NCBI GenBank assembly: GCA_946406665.1
Contig: CAMJLE010000005.1
Coordinates: 1-40,401 of the forward strand
Direction of reading: 5' to 3'
Length of the DNA stretch: 40,401 nt
From: an uncultured Candidatus Saccharibacteria bacterium
GTDB lineage: Bacteria; Patescibacteriota; Saccharimonadia; Saccharimonadales; Saccharimonadaceae
Part shown: piece after piece, positions 24,036 to 31,910 of the stretch
How the letters are laid out: every line of letters begins with the position of its first letter
How positions within the stretch are numbered: the stretch's first letter is position 1
Position numbers and translations under genes: made by a program
Notes under the pieces: model-generated
What the model saw: only the letters and a program-made list of their open reading frames with translations
Database searches by the model: none
What the model was told of the DNA's origin: nothing

Positions 24036-24974
24036 ATGAAAAACGTTATTGACGTAAAACACTTAACTAAGAGTTATAAATCAAATAAAGCGGTCGACGA
24101 TTTGAGCTTTGCGGTTAAGGAAGGTGAGATTCTAGGCCTTCTTGGTCCGAATGGTTCGGGTAAATCTACGACAATGAATTGCATCTTGTCGCTTTTGAAA
24201 TTCGAGGCGGGCGAGATAAAGATTTTTGGCAAGGAAATGGCGCCGGATGCTTACGATATTAAAACGAAAGTTGGCGTTGTATTTCAAGATGTTGCCGTTT
24301 TTGACGAGCTGACGGTTTATGAAAATATTGATTATTTTTGTGGCCTATATGTCGAAGATAAGGCTACGCGCGCGCAGTACGTGGAAGATGCCTTGAAGTT
24401 GGTTGGCCTGGAAGAAAACAAGAGTCAGTATCCGAAGCAGCTTTCTGGCGGTTTGTTGCGTCGTTTGAACATTGCTTGTGGCATTGCGCATAAGCCGAAA
24501 TTGATTTTCTTGGACGAGCCGACGGTGGCGGTTGATCCACAGAGCCGCAATAATATTCTTGAAGGCATTAAAAAGCTCCGCGAGGATGGTGCGACGGTCG
24601 TCTATACGACACACTATATGGAAGAAGTTGAGATTCTTTGCGACCGTGTAATTATTCTCGACCATGGAAAGATCATCGCCAGCGGTACGAACGATGAGCT
24701 TAAAGCGCTCGCGAAAATTGAAGAAAAAGTCACGATTGAGATTCCTGATTTGGCTCCTGAAAAACTCGCTGGTTTCGACAAGATTAAAAACGTTAGCGAA
24801 GTTGAATATGATAATGGCATCCTAAAGATTGTCTATCGCAAAGGCAAGAACAACCTTATCGATATGATGGAATATCTCAAAGAAAATATGATTCAGTACA
24901 ACAAAATTTTCTCTGAGCGCCCTACCCTAAACGACGTGTTCCTAGAGCTAACTGGCAAGGAGCTACGCGACTAA
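24036..24974 (+). CDS. ABC-2 type exporter ATP-binding protein
   Basis: 312 aa. Walker A GPNGSGKST (about 36-44), Q-loop VVFQDVAVFDELT, signature LSGGLLRRL, Walker B LIFLDEPTVAVDP and the H-loop TTHYMEE are all present, with a C-terminal extension typical of DrrA/CcmA-type drug or lipid exporters. The start at 24036 fits the leaderless promoter; an in-frame ATG at 23952 lies inside the decayed gene. The stop overlaps the next start (TAATG at 24972-24976), so the three exporter genes are coupled. The substrate is unknown. Confidence 0.93.
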   Translation: MKNVIDVKHLTKSYKSNKAVDDLSFAVKEGEILGLLGPNGSGKSTTMNCILSLLKFEAGEIKIFGKEMAPDAYDIKTKVGVVFQDVAVFDELTVYENIDYFCGLYVEDKATRAQYVEDALKLVGLEENKSQYPKQLSGGLLRRLNIACGIAHKPKLIFLDEPTVAVDPQSRNNILEGIKKLREDGATVVYTTHYMEEVEILCDRVIILDHGKIIASGTNDELKALAKIEEKVTIEIPDLAPEKLAGFDKIKNVSEVEYDNGILKIVYRKGKNNLIDMMEYLKENMIQYNKIFSERPTLNDVFLELTGKELRD

Positions 24975-26134
24975 TGTTTTGGCATAACTACAAGTATGCC
25001 CTGAAGGCGTTGTGCAAGAACCGCATGTTGGTTTTTTGGACGACGATCTTTCCATTTATTTTGGCGATATTGTTTAACTTGGCCTTCGCGCGCTTACATG
25101 ACTACGACGTTTTTGAGCCATTTAATGTGGCGGTCGTAAATGATGAAGCGTATCAAAATGAGAAGGTTTTTAGTGAGGCATTTAAGACGCTTGGTGAGGG
25201 CGACGAAAAACTATTTAATATTGAATATACCGACAAAGACCGCGCTGAAGAGCTGCTAGAAAATGGCGACGTTGACGGCTATGTCTATGTTGTGGATGGC
25301 AAGAAAAAAGTCAAAATTAAAGAGAATGGCACAAATCAAACTGTGCTTACGATGACGACTGAGCAGATTTCGCAAAGTGCGAAAATAATTGACGATATTG
25401 CAATGAGTGAGATTGCAAAGTCGGCTGGCCAGCCGGTTGATGTGGTTGCGATTTATCAGAATGCCGTGAAGGTTGTAACGGAAGCGGAGCCGAACGTGAA
25501 GGATGAGTCACACGTGATGAATGTCGTTTCGGTCGAGTTCTATTCCCTCATCGCGATGGCTTGTATGCAGGGCGCGATGTTGAGCTGCGAAATGATGAAT
25601 CGTTGTATGCCGAATATTACTAACCGTGGCAAACGTGTGGCGATTGCGCCAACGCGCAAAGGCATAATTGTGGCTAGTAATTTGCTTGCTGGCTATACGA
25701 TGCTATTCGTTTCGATTATTGCGCTGATCTTCTTTACTCGTTTTATTCTAGGCGTAGAATATGGCGATAATATTCCGTTTATTTGTTTGCTGGCGGCGAT
25801 TGGTGGTCTGACGGCAACGATGCTCGGCATGTTCTTGTCGGTGATTTTGAAGACGCGCGAATCGTTGAAAAACGTGATTATCGTAGTCGTGACGATGCTT
25901 GGTAGCTTGTTTGCTGGTATGTTTGGCGCGATGAAGATGTTCTTTGATGAGATGATTCCGATTGCGAATAAAATCAGCCCGGTTGGTTTAATCACGGATG
26001 GTTTCTATTCGCTTTACTACTACGAAGATATGACGCGTTTTTATATAAATGTAATTTCGCTAGTTGTGATTTCGATTTTGCTCTTCGTCTTTTCGATTAG
26101 GAGTTTGAGGAGGCAGCGCTATGATAGTATCTAA
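24974..26134 (+). CDS. ABC-2 type transporter permease 1
   Basis: 386 aa with the ABC-2 layout: one N-terminal membrane helix (FWTTIFPFILAILFNLAFA), a large extracytoplasmic domain (about 45-205), then five helices in the C-terminal half, including LLAGYTMLFVSIIALIFFTRFIL and GLTATMLGMFLSVILK. It is translationally coupled to the ATPase gene and overlaps the next permease gene by 14 nt, implying a heterodimeric exporter. Its substrate is not predictable. Confidence 0.9.
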   Translation: MFWHNYKYALKALCKNRMLVFWTTIFPFILAILFNLAFARLHDYDVFEPFNVAVVNDEAYQNEKVFSEAFKTLGEGDEKLFNIEYTDKDRAEELLENGDVDGYVYVVDGKKKVKIKENGTNQTVLTMTTEQISQSAKIIDDIAMSEIAKSAGQPVDVVAIYQNAVKVVTEAEPNVKDESHVMNVVSVEFYSLIAMACMQGAMLSCEMMNRCMPNITNRGKRVAIAPTRKGIIVASNLLAGYTMLFVSIIALIFFTRFILGVEYGDNIPFICLLAAIGGLTATMLGMFLSVILKTRESLKNVIIVVVTMLGSLFAGMFGAMKMFFDEMIPIANKISPVGLITDGFYSLYYYEDMTRFYINVISLVVISILLFVFSIRSLRRQRYDSI

Positions 26135-27272
26135 AGCTTTCTGGAAGATTGTTTTAAAAAATATCGGCGCGATTATTACGCCAACGATTGTTCTTTTAAT
26201 GTTCGGTACGATTAGTGCTTCGTCAACTGTGACTACTGCGCAGTATGAAGCGTGTAGGCCGTCGATTGTGATATTTAATCATGATGAAAATGTTGGTTTA
26301 ACGAAGCATTTTGTTGAGTATTTGAAGAAAAATGCGGAAGTTAAGACTGGCTATGAAGACAATGATAGGTTGAAGGATGCGCTGTTTTATGAAGAGGTTT
26401 CGGTGGTTGTTGAGATTCCGGAAAACTTCCATAAAGATATGGCGCTTGGCCACAAGCCGGAAATAAAAATGCGTTCCTCGGCGGGTTATGTGGCGGAGTT
26501 GTCGAAAGTTGTAGTACGTCGTTATTTGTCGGTGGCGGAAGGCTATGCGGCAACGAATTTGAGCGAGCAAGCACTCGTAGAGAAAGTTGATGCGGCGATT
26601 ACGAATGACGTCGAAACGGAAATGAAGTCGGCGGTCGACACGTCGAAATTTGCGAAGGCGTCGCGCTATTATAGCTTTGCTAACTATACGATTCTCTCTT
26701 GTTTTATTACGATTATTTGTTTGATTATGTCGTCGTTCAATCGCGAGCAGATTCGCAAGCGCAATTTGGTCGGTGCGATCGATATCAAGAAAATGAATCG
26801 CATTTTACTAAAGAACTGTTGCGTTTATGCGGTAGGCGCTTGGGCTTTCTATGTGATCGTAAGTTTCTTTACGCTCGGTACGGACGTAATGTTCACGACG
26901 CAGGGCTTGCTCTATGCTGCTAACTCGCTTGTTTTTGCGGCGGTGGCTACTACAATCGCGTATTTGGTCAGTATTTTCGCGCTCAGTGCCGGTGCGGTCA
27001 ATGGCCTGCAAAATGTACTGGCTTTGGGTTCTAGCTTCCTCTGTGGGGCTTTTGTGCCGGCAGAATACTTACCAGAATCCGTGCTTGCCTTTGCGCATGT
27101 TTTGCCGAGCTATTACTATATCGATGCAAATGATCGCATTATGAAGATTCAGCAGTTTGATGCGGATACTTTGTTGCCGATTTTCCTAGAGATGATTGCG
27201 GTTGCTGGCTTCGCGGTAGCCTTCGTAGTTTTGGCAAATATTATCTCGAAGAAGCGCCAGAAAATAGCATAA
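26121..27272 (+). CDS. ABC-2 type transporter permease 2
   Basis: 383 aa with the same layout as the preceding gene: N-terminal helix (IITPTIVLLMFGTISAS), external domain to about 180, and a C-terminal block of membrane helices with ALGSSFLCGAFVPAEYLPESV, a conserved ABC-2 pattern. It overlaps the previous gene by 14 nt. It completes a three-gene exporter of one ATPase and two different permeases. Confidence 0.9.
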   Translation: MIVSKAFWKIVLKNIGAIITPTIVLLMFGTISASSTVTTAQYEACRPSIVIFNHDENVGLTKHFVEYLKKNAEVKTGYEDNDRLKDALFYEEVSVVVEIPENFHKDMALGHKPEIKMRSSAGYVAELSKVVVRRYLSVAEGYAATNLSEQALVEKVDAAITNDVETEMKSAVDTSKFAKASRYYSFANYTILSCFITIICLIMSSFNREQIRKRNLVGAIDIKKMNRILLKNCCVYAVGAWAFYVIVSFFTLGTDVMFTTQGLLYAANSLVFAAVATTIAYLVSIFALSAGAVNGLQNVLALGSSFLCGAFVPAEYLPESVLAFAHVLPSYYYIDANDRIMKIQQFDADTLLPIFLEMIAVAGFAVAFVVLANIISKKRQKIA

Positions 27273-27278
27273 GCGACA

Positions 27279-27307
27279 TTGACTTTTTACTTAAAGTGTG
27301 CTATAAT
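27279..27307 (+). promoter_or_regulatory. Promoter of the 82-aa membrane protein
   Basis: TTGACT (27279-27284), 17 nt, TATAAT (27302-27307), with AAGTGTGC before the -10. It is the same design as the antisense promoters of the two modules. Confidence 0.8.
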
Positions 27308-27358
27308 TTAAAGGTTAGCTATTGTTTTTTGCAGAGAGAAAGTGGGGTGCATGCAAAA

Positions 27359-27607
27359 ATGGATTACGCGGTTCATGTCGCAAAGGTAGTTACGTTCTTC
27401 GTAATTAACATGTTCGCTTATGAGCTCATTGTATTTGGGCTCTGGGCACTGGTGATTATTCCATTTTGTCGAGCTACCTGTAAGTTGCCCGAAGAGCTTG
27501 TCGATAGAATCATCGCGCACGGCATACGTATTTGTATGGCGATCGTGATAGTGCTATTAGCCCTTTGGGTTCTCGACATCTATAGACTAATTCCGATGCC
27601 TAGCTAA
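27359..27607 (+). CDS. Small two-TM membrane protein (82 aa)
   Basis: Starts MDYAVHVAKVVTFFVI, with two hydrophobic stretches (about 8-37 and 58-75) separated by a polar loop containing CRATCK. No family is recognised. The N-terminal pattern VAK followed by a hydrophobic helix resembles both small proteins of the duplicated modules, and the promoter matches theirs, so it may belong to the same group. A weak SD (GTGGGGTG) lies about 9 nt upstream of the ATG; an out-of-frame ATG at 27351 is ignored. Strong terminator after the stop. Confidence 0.65.
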   Translation: MDYAVHVAKVVTFFVINMFAYELIVFGLWALVIIPFCRATCKLPEELVDRIIAHGIRICMAIVIVLLALWVLDIYRLIPMPS

Positions 27608-27608
27608 C

Positions 27609-27642
27609 AAAAAGCCCCCCGCCGTAGTGCGAGGGGCTTTTT
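27609..27642. terminator. Bidirectional terminator
   Basis: AAAAAGCCCC (27609-27618) pairs with GGGGCTTTTT (27633-27642), between the small membrane gene and the convergent FtsX-type gene. Confidence 0.88.
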
Positions 27643-27647
27643 GTCTT

Positions 27648-28952
27648 TTATTCATAGCGCAATGCGTCGATTGGGTTCTTCTTTGACGCGCGGCGTGCAG
27701 GAAGCGTGCCAGCGAGGAAGGCGATGAACATGATAATGAGAGCAATCGAAATCATTGTCATTGGCTCAAAGATAGTTAGCTGGAAGGTTGGGAAATCTTT
27801 GAGGAAGGTTTCGATGGCAACTTTGTTTACGACGTTGCCAACAATCATCGATACGAGAATGCCGAAAGTGGAGCCCCAGAAGCCAAGCATGATTGCCTCT
27901 GTGGAGAAGCTGAGGAATACTTTGCTATTGCTCATGCCGAGGGCTTTGTCGAGACCAATCTCGCGAGTGCGCTCTTGGACAGACATAAATAATGTGTTAA
28001 TGATGCCGATGGAGGCCGCGACGAGTGCGATGCCGCCAAAGATGTTAAAGACAATCAGGATGGCGTCAAAGAAGCTCTGGAACATGCCAACTTCGTCTTC
28101 GACGGACATGGATTTAAGGCCAATTTCTTCGAGCTCTTTTTGGATTTCTTTTACGCGGTCTGGATCGACGTCGGCGGTAGCTTGATAGCTACGATTGGTT
28201 TCGGCAGGCATGCCTTCGTAGTTGATAGCATTAATGCGCTTCCAGAGTGCGAGATTTGCGCGGCTGCCACCCATAGATAGGATGCCAGGCGCCTGTGTAC
28301 CAGAAACTTTGGCTTCTACGATCGTATGGCACTCGCTGCGTTTGATGGCGGTGTAGCACTTTAGTGTGCTTGGGACGGCAATTTTTACGGTTTTACCGAC
28401 GATGTCTGCGACGTTATCGTAGCCAAGGACCTTCGCAAGGTCTTCGTTGACGGCGATTTCGTAATCGGCATCTTCAGCAGTATTTGGCGTTTCGCCGTGC
28501 GACATATCAAAATCGATGCCGTCTACGACAAGGTTGAGGTTTAGTCGATAGCGCTTCTCAATCTTGTCGCTAGTGATGTAGTCGGCGCTAGCATTTGGTA
28601 AAACATTAAAGACTTTGACGCCTTTGATTTTTTTGGCTTTTTCGATTTGCTCGTCTTTGATGTAGGCGGTTTGATTCGTAGAGTCCTTGTCTTCAGTGTA
28701 TTCCTGCGGGCCGGAAGTACTAATCATGCTGGCAAAAGAGTCGTAGGCTTCGGCCGGCATCATTTCAAGGTATCCGTCGCCGCCCATGTTGGCGATTTGT
28801 TTGTCGAGGAAGTCGTTCACGCCCGCGTTGATGGCGGAGTTAAGAATGATCGTGAAGCTACCGACAAAGATTGCGAGAATCGTTAGGAAGCTACGAAGTT
28901 TACTGCGCCACAGGTTGGCGTTTGCGTCATGGATGATATCTAAGGCTTTCAT
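27648..28952 (-). CDS. MacB/FtsX-family ABC permease
   Basis: 434 aa. An N-terminal membrane helix (LRSFLTILAIFVGSFTIIL) is followed by a large periplasmic-type MacB domain (about 45-285) and three C-terminal helices (FGGIALVAASIGIINTLFMSVQERTREIGLDKALG, then two more), the FtsX layout. The start overlaps the ATPase stop (TAATG), so the two form one operon. Such pairs export peptides, lipoproteins or drugs. The external domain contains CYTAIKRSEC, a possible disulfide. Confidence 0.93.
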   Translation of the reverse strand: MKALDIIHDANANLWRSKLRSFLTILAIFVGSFTIILNSAINAGVNDFLDKQIANMGGDGYLEMMPAEAYDSFASMISTSGPQEYTEDKDSTNQTAYIKDEQIEKAKKIKGVKVFNVLPNASADYITSDKIEKRYRLNLNLVVDGIDFDMSHGETPNTAEDADYEIAVNEDLAKVLGYDNVADIVGKTVKIAVPSTLKCYTAIKRSECHTIVEAKVSGTQAPGILSMGGSRANLALWKRINAINYEGMPAETNRSYQATADVDPDRVKEIQKELEEIGLKSMSVEDEVGMFQSFFDAILIVFNIFGGIALVAASIGIINTLFMSVQERTREIGLDKALGMSNSKVFLSFSTEAIMLGFWGSTFGILVSMIVGNVVNKVAIETFLKDFPTFQLTIFEPMTMISIALIIMFIAFLAGTLPARRASKKNPIDALRYE

Positions 28953-29734
28953 TATTCTTCCTCCACGTCGATTTCTTTAGTATGGTTTTTATCGCGTATG
29001 CCATCGAGATTTTCGTCTTCGATGAAACTCGGGTCGTGCTTAGCGACACCTTTGCCGTCGCCAATGACTTTGCCGTCGGCGATATGAATTTGGCGGCCAC
29101 ATTTTGTAGCGAGTTCTTCGTCATGCGTAACAATGATAAGGGTAATTCCCTTTTCGCGATTGAGATTAAAAAGAAGCTCTTCGATCTTTGCGCCAGTTGC
29201 GGAATCGAGGTTGCCAGTTGGCTCGTCGGCGAAAATAACTTTCGGGTTGTTTACGATTGCGCGAGCGATACAGACACGCTGTTTCTGACCGCCCGATAGG
29301 TCGTTGGCTTTGTTTTTGTATTTGTCGCCAAGTTCGACGGTTTCTAGGGCTGCCATAGCACGTTTGCGACGTTCGCCGCGGCGAATACCTGCGATCTTTA
29401 ACGGTAAAATGACGTTATTTATAACAGTGTCGTTAGTGTTCATAAAGAAGCTCTGGAATACGAAGCCGAACTCCTTGTTGCGGAGGCGATTAAGCTTGCG
29501 CTGTTTGAGCTTGCTAGTATTTTTGCCGTTAAGTTTGATAGTGCCTTCAGAAGGCTGATCGAGGAGCGCCAAAAGGTGCATTAGTGTCGACTTACCGGAG
29601 CCGGATTTACCGGTAATTGCTACCGATTCTCCGCTTTCGATGTCGATATCTATGCCCTTTAGAGCCTCGAATTTCGAGTCGCGCTTTCCATAGACCTTTT
29701 TTAGGCCACGCGTAGATAATAAAACATTTTTCAT
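28952..29734 (-). CDS. MacB/LolD-type ABC ATPase
   Basis: 260 aa. Walker A GKSGSGKST (about 40-48), Q-loop FVFQSFFM, signature LSGGQKQRV and Walker B VIFADEPTGNLDS are the LolD/MacB consensus. An acidic C-terminal extension of about 35 residues (KEIDVEEE end) goes beyond the usual ATPase. It is followed directly by the FtsX-type permease gene. TATAAT (29744-29749) lies 9 nt before the ATG, predicting a leader of only 2-3 nt. Confidence 0.93.
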   Translation of the reverse strand: MKNVLLSTRGLKKVYGKRDSKFEALKGIDIDIESGESVAITGKSGSGKSTLMHLLALLDQPSEGTIKLNGKNTSKLKQRKLNRLRNKEFGFVFQSFFMNTNDTVINNVILPLKIAGIRRGERRKRAMAALETVELGDKYKNKANDLSGGQKQRVCIARAIVNNPKVIFADEPTGNLDSATGAKIEELLFNLNREKGITLIIVTHDEELATKCGRQIHIADGKVIGDGKGVAKHDPSFIEDENLDGIRDKNHTKEIDVEEE

Positions 29735-29743
29735 ATCCGTTTT

Positions 29744-29749
29744 ATTATA
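29744..29749 (-). promoter_or_regulatory. -10 box of the LolD/FtsX operon
   Basis: TATAAT on the minus strand, 9 nt before ATG 29734; no clear -35 and no SD. Confidence 0.55.
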
Positions 29750-29756
29750 CAGGTTT

Positions 29757-30212
29757 TTACATCGTGACGAAACCGATGAGCATAGAAAACCACATCTCGA
29801 TACGTTCGATGATGCGGTTTGCGACGTAGGCGATTGCAGCGCCTAGAGCTGCTGGTATAACGGTACCAAAACCGAATGTGTCGTTCGGCCATAGCAGGAC
29901 ACAGAGCGCATATAATAGGCAGGCTGGTATGTAGAATAGGCCGAAGCCGCTGATGAATTTTATAGCGATGAAAGTAATAATTACGGTCGTGATGACCCAC
30001 AGCATAATTGCGAGCCCCGGAATGGCATAGATTTGTGGAAGTAGCGTTGGTAAGAGCAGGAAATCTAGGCAGTATTTGCCAATGTAGGTTGCCATCAAGA
30101 TAAAGAAGCTGAGCACGGTAAGGCCAGGAACTTTTTCTGGCTTTTTGTTTGGGTTAAAAGGCGTCGGTCTGTATTTTGCTGGCGGCGTGTATTGTTTATT
30201 TGTGTCTATCAT
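29757..30212 (-). CDS. Multi-TM hypothetical membrane protein
   Basis: 151 aa. A Pro/Lys-rich cytoplasmic N-terminus of about 28 residues is followed by four hydrophobic segments (LTVLSFFILMATYI, LAIMLWVITTVIITFIAIKF, GLFYIPACLLYALCVLL, VIPAALGAAIAYVA). No family recognised. TATAAT (30220-30225) ends 7 nt before ATG 30212, a leaderless start. The gene lies just upstream of the LolD/FtsX operon and may be co-transcribed with it. Confidence 0.7.
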   Translation of the reverse strand: MIDTNKQYTPPAKYRPTPFNPNKKPEKVPGLTVLSFFILMATYIGKYCLDFLLLPTLLPQIYAIPGLAIMLWVITTVIITFIAIKFISGFGLFYIPACLLYALCVLLWPNDTFGFGTVIPAALGAAIAYVANRIIERIEMWFSMLIGFVTM

Positions 30213-30219
30213 TGCCTTT

Positions 30220-30245
30220 ATTATATCTTATTTTTATGCTAAAAT
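30220..30245. promoter_or_regulatory. Divergent promoters: membrane protein and tRNA-Gln
   Basis: Minus-strand TATAAT (30220-30225) serves the gene starting at 30212. Plus-strand TGCTAAAAT (30237-30245) lies about 11 nt before tRNA-Gln. Confidence 0.65.
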
Positions 30246-30256
30246 ATCTTTCAGAT

Positions 30257-30331
30257 TGGACCGTCGCCAAGCGGTAAGGCACTGGGTTTTGGTCCCAGCA
30301 TTCGCAGGTTCGAATCCTGCCGGTCCAGCCA
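30257..30331 (+). tRNA. tRNA-Gln (UUG)
   Basis: Acceptor TGGACCG pairs with CGGTCCA. The anticodon arm CTGGG-TTTTGGT-CCCAG gives anticodon TTG. The T arm has GGTTCGAATCC. The discriminator is G, and the CCA end is encoded (30329-30331). Confidence 0.95.
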
Positions 30332-30333
30332 TT

Positions 30334-30375
30334 AAGGATAAAGAAACACTCCGCACAGGGTGTGTTTTTATCCTT
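30334..30375 (+). terminator. Hairpin downstream of tRNA-Gln
   Basis: AAGGATAAA (30334-30342) and AACAC pair with GTGT and TTTTTATCCTT (ending 30375) around a 10-nt loop. The U-tract is inside the 3' arm, so it is likely a terminator or processing hairpin. Confidence 0.6.
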
Positions 30376-30458
30376 AATTGCGGAGTAGAATTTTACGCGT
30401 ATCTAGGTTGTCCATGCCGTAATTTTACCGCGTAATGTCGTAAGTGTTCCTAGTCGAT

Positions 30459-30487
30459 TTGGGTGTCGTACCGAAATGAGATATACT
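30459..30487 (+). promoter_or_regulatory. Promoter of the acidic peptide / PgeF operon
   Basis: TTGGGT (30459-30464), 17 nt, TATACT (30482-30487), ending 6 nt before ATG 30494. The 120 bp between this and the tRNA-Gln hairpin holds nothing else I can support. Confidence 0.55.
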
Positions 30488-30493
30488 ATAGAT

Positions 30494-30592
30494 ATGGAGC
30501 AGAACGACAGCGAAGAGGAGAAAGCCATACAGGAGTTAGAATCTAGTTGTGACGATGAAGATTCAGAAGAGCTCTGGGCTTGTAGCGAGTGA
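30494..30592 (+). CDS. 32-aa acidic leader peptide
   Basis: A very acidic peptide (starts MEQNDSEEEKAIQELE, ends LWACSE) whose TGA overlaps the ATG of the next gene (TGATG at 30590-30594). Its leaderless promoter is the only one visible for the following three genes, so its translation would bring ribosomes to the PgeF-like start, which has no SD of its own. It could be a coupling leader or a small partner protein. Confidence 0.5.
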   Translation: MEQNDSEEEKAIQELESSCDDEDSEELWACSE

Positions 30593-31380
30593 TGCAGAAC
30601 AATAGGAATGTAAGATATGTTTCTGGTGCGCTTGCGGATTATCTGGAGTTTCCGGCGCTCGAACGATACCCTGAACTAGGCGCCTCCTTTGCGGTTCGCG
30701 GAACAAAAGGCTATCATTACGAGCCCATTTCGAGCGAAGCTAATTATTCTGGGATTTCTGCGGAATTAGGTATACATGAGAGTAGCTTGACGATGCCTGT
30801 CCAGGAACATACGGCCAACGTGGCCGAGTGTATTGATGGCGTGAAAAAATATGAGAGTACTGACGGCTTGGTCACTAATATGCGTGGCGTTGTTCTATGC
30901 ACTAAGGTTGCGGACTGTATTTCTTTATTGCTATATGATCCGATTAATCATGCGATTGGAAATATTCATTCCGGATGGCGTGGAACCCTACAGAAGATAT
31001 CCGATAATGGCGTGCGTAAGATGGTTGAACTTTACGGTACTGATCCGGCTAAGCTAATTTGTGTTATCTGCCCTAGCATTCGGCAGGATCATTTTGAGGT
31101 TGACGAGGATGTATATGTTTTATTTAAAGAAGCATATCCTGATTTAATAGACGAAGTTACGCGCAAGAGTGGTGATAAATATTATATCGATAGCGTGAGG
31201 TGTAATACTTGGCTATTGGAGCAGCTTGGCGTTAAGGTTGAGAATATTATAGATTCCGAGTTATGTACGGTTTGTTATTCAAGCCTGATTAATTCTTACA
31301 GAGGAAATATAGATGGGGAGAAACAATATCGTAATTTAGCCATGATTTGGTTAAGGGATAATAATAAGGAGGTAAAATGA
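30592..31380 (+). CDS. pgeF: PgeF/YfiH-family (laccase-domain) protein
   Basis: 262 aa. Zinc-site motifs of the family are present: QEHTANV (His), VADCISLLLYDP (Cys), and GNIHSGWRGTLQKI (His and the GWRGT signature), followed by CPSIRQDHFEVDEDV. Characterised members act on purine nucleosides or trim mis-incorporated residues from peptidoglycan precursors, and older annotation calls them multicopper oxidases. ATG 30592 is taken over GTG 30589 because of the stop-start overlap with the acidic peptide. It overlaps the flavodoxin start by 4 nt. Confidence 0.88.
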   Translation: MQNNRNVRYVSGALADYLEFPALERYPELGASFAVRGTKGYHYEPISSEANYSGISAELGIHESSLTMPVQEHTANVAECIDGVKKYESTDGLVTNMRGVVLCTKVADCISLLLYDPINHAIGNIHSGWRGTLQKISDNGVRKMVELYGTDPAKLICVICPSIRQDHFEVDEDVYVLFKEAYPDLIDEVTRKSGDKYYIDSVRCNTWLLEQLGVKVENIIDSELCTVCYSSLINSYRGNIDGEKQYRNLAMIWLRDNNKEVK

Positions 31381-31910
31381 GCAAAGTATTAGTATGCTTC
31401 TTTTCGACTGGCGGCGAAGATGTTGCTAGTGGGGAGAATAATGAGTTAGGCAATACGGCAGTAATGGCGCAGTTGATTGCAGATAAGTTGAAAGAAGATT
31501 CTCATGAAGTCACGAGTTTTCGGATAGAGCCTTCTACTCCCTATCCGGACGGTTACGATCAAAAATTGGCGCGCGCCATGGAGGAGCGCTCGATGCAAGA
31601 GCGCCCCGAATTCGTTGGTGAAATACCCGACTTTGACGACTATGACACGGTGTTCATCGGGTATCCAATTTGGTGCAGCGACTTGCCGATGATTATGTAT
31701 ACATTTCTCGAAAAACACGTTTTTACTGGTAAGATTGTTATCCCATTTTGTACACATGGGGGCTCGGGCGAATCTGGTACGTTTCAGACAGTGCAGGAGA
31801 AAGCGGTTGGCTCGGCGCCCGGAGAGGGTTTGGCCATGCTTGGCGATTTAACGCGTAAGCCGGGAGGAAAACTACAGGTCGACCATTGGGTCGAACAGTT
31901 GGCTGTCTAA
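31377..31910 (+). CDS. Flavodoxin-like protein
   Basis: 177 aa. Begins with the FMN phosphate-binding strand-loop (VLVCFFSTGGEDVASGENNELGNTAVMAQLIADKL), then FIGYPIWCSDLPMIMYTFLEKH and the loop FCTHGGSGESGTF, the pattern of the flavodoxin_4 group. A redox role with FMN is likely. The ATG overlaps the preceding stop (ATGA) and GGAGGT is 5 nt upstream. It is adjacent to the glycerophosphodiesterase gene in one operon. Confidence 0.88.
   Translation: MSKVLVCFFSTGGEDVASGENNELGNTAVMAQLIADKLKEDSHEVTSFRIEPSTPYPDGYDQKLARAMEERSMQERPEFVGEIPDFDDYDTVFIGYPIWCSDLPMIMYTFLEKHVFTGKIVIPFCTHGGSGESGTFQTVQEKAVGSAPGEGLAMLGDLTRKPGGKLQVDHWVEQLAV

Noticed and set aside
30145-30435. A 96-aa plus-strand protein spanning tRNA-Gln
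   Set aside because: The frame runs through the tRNA gene and opposite the start of a minus-strand gene, with no ribosome site; it is a chance open frame.
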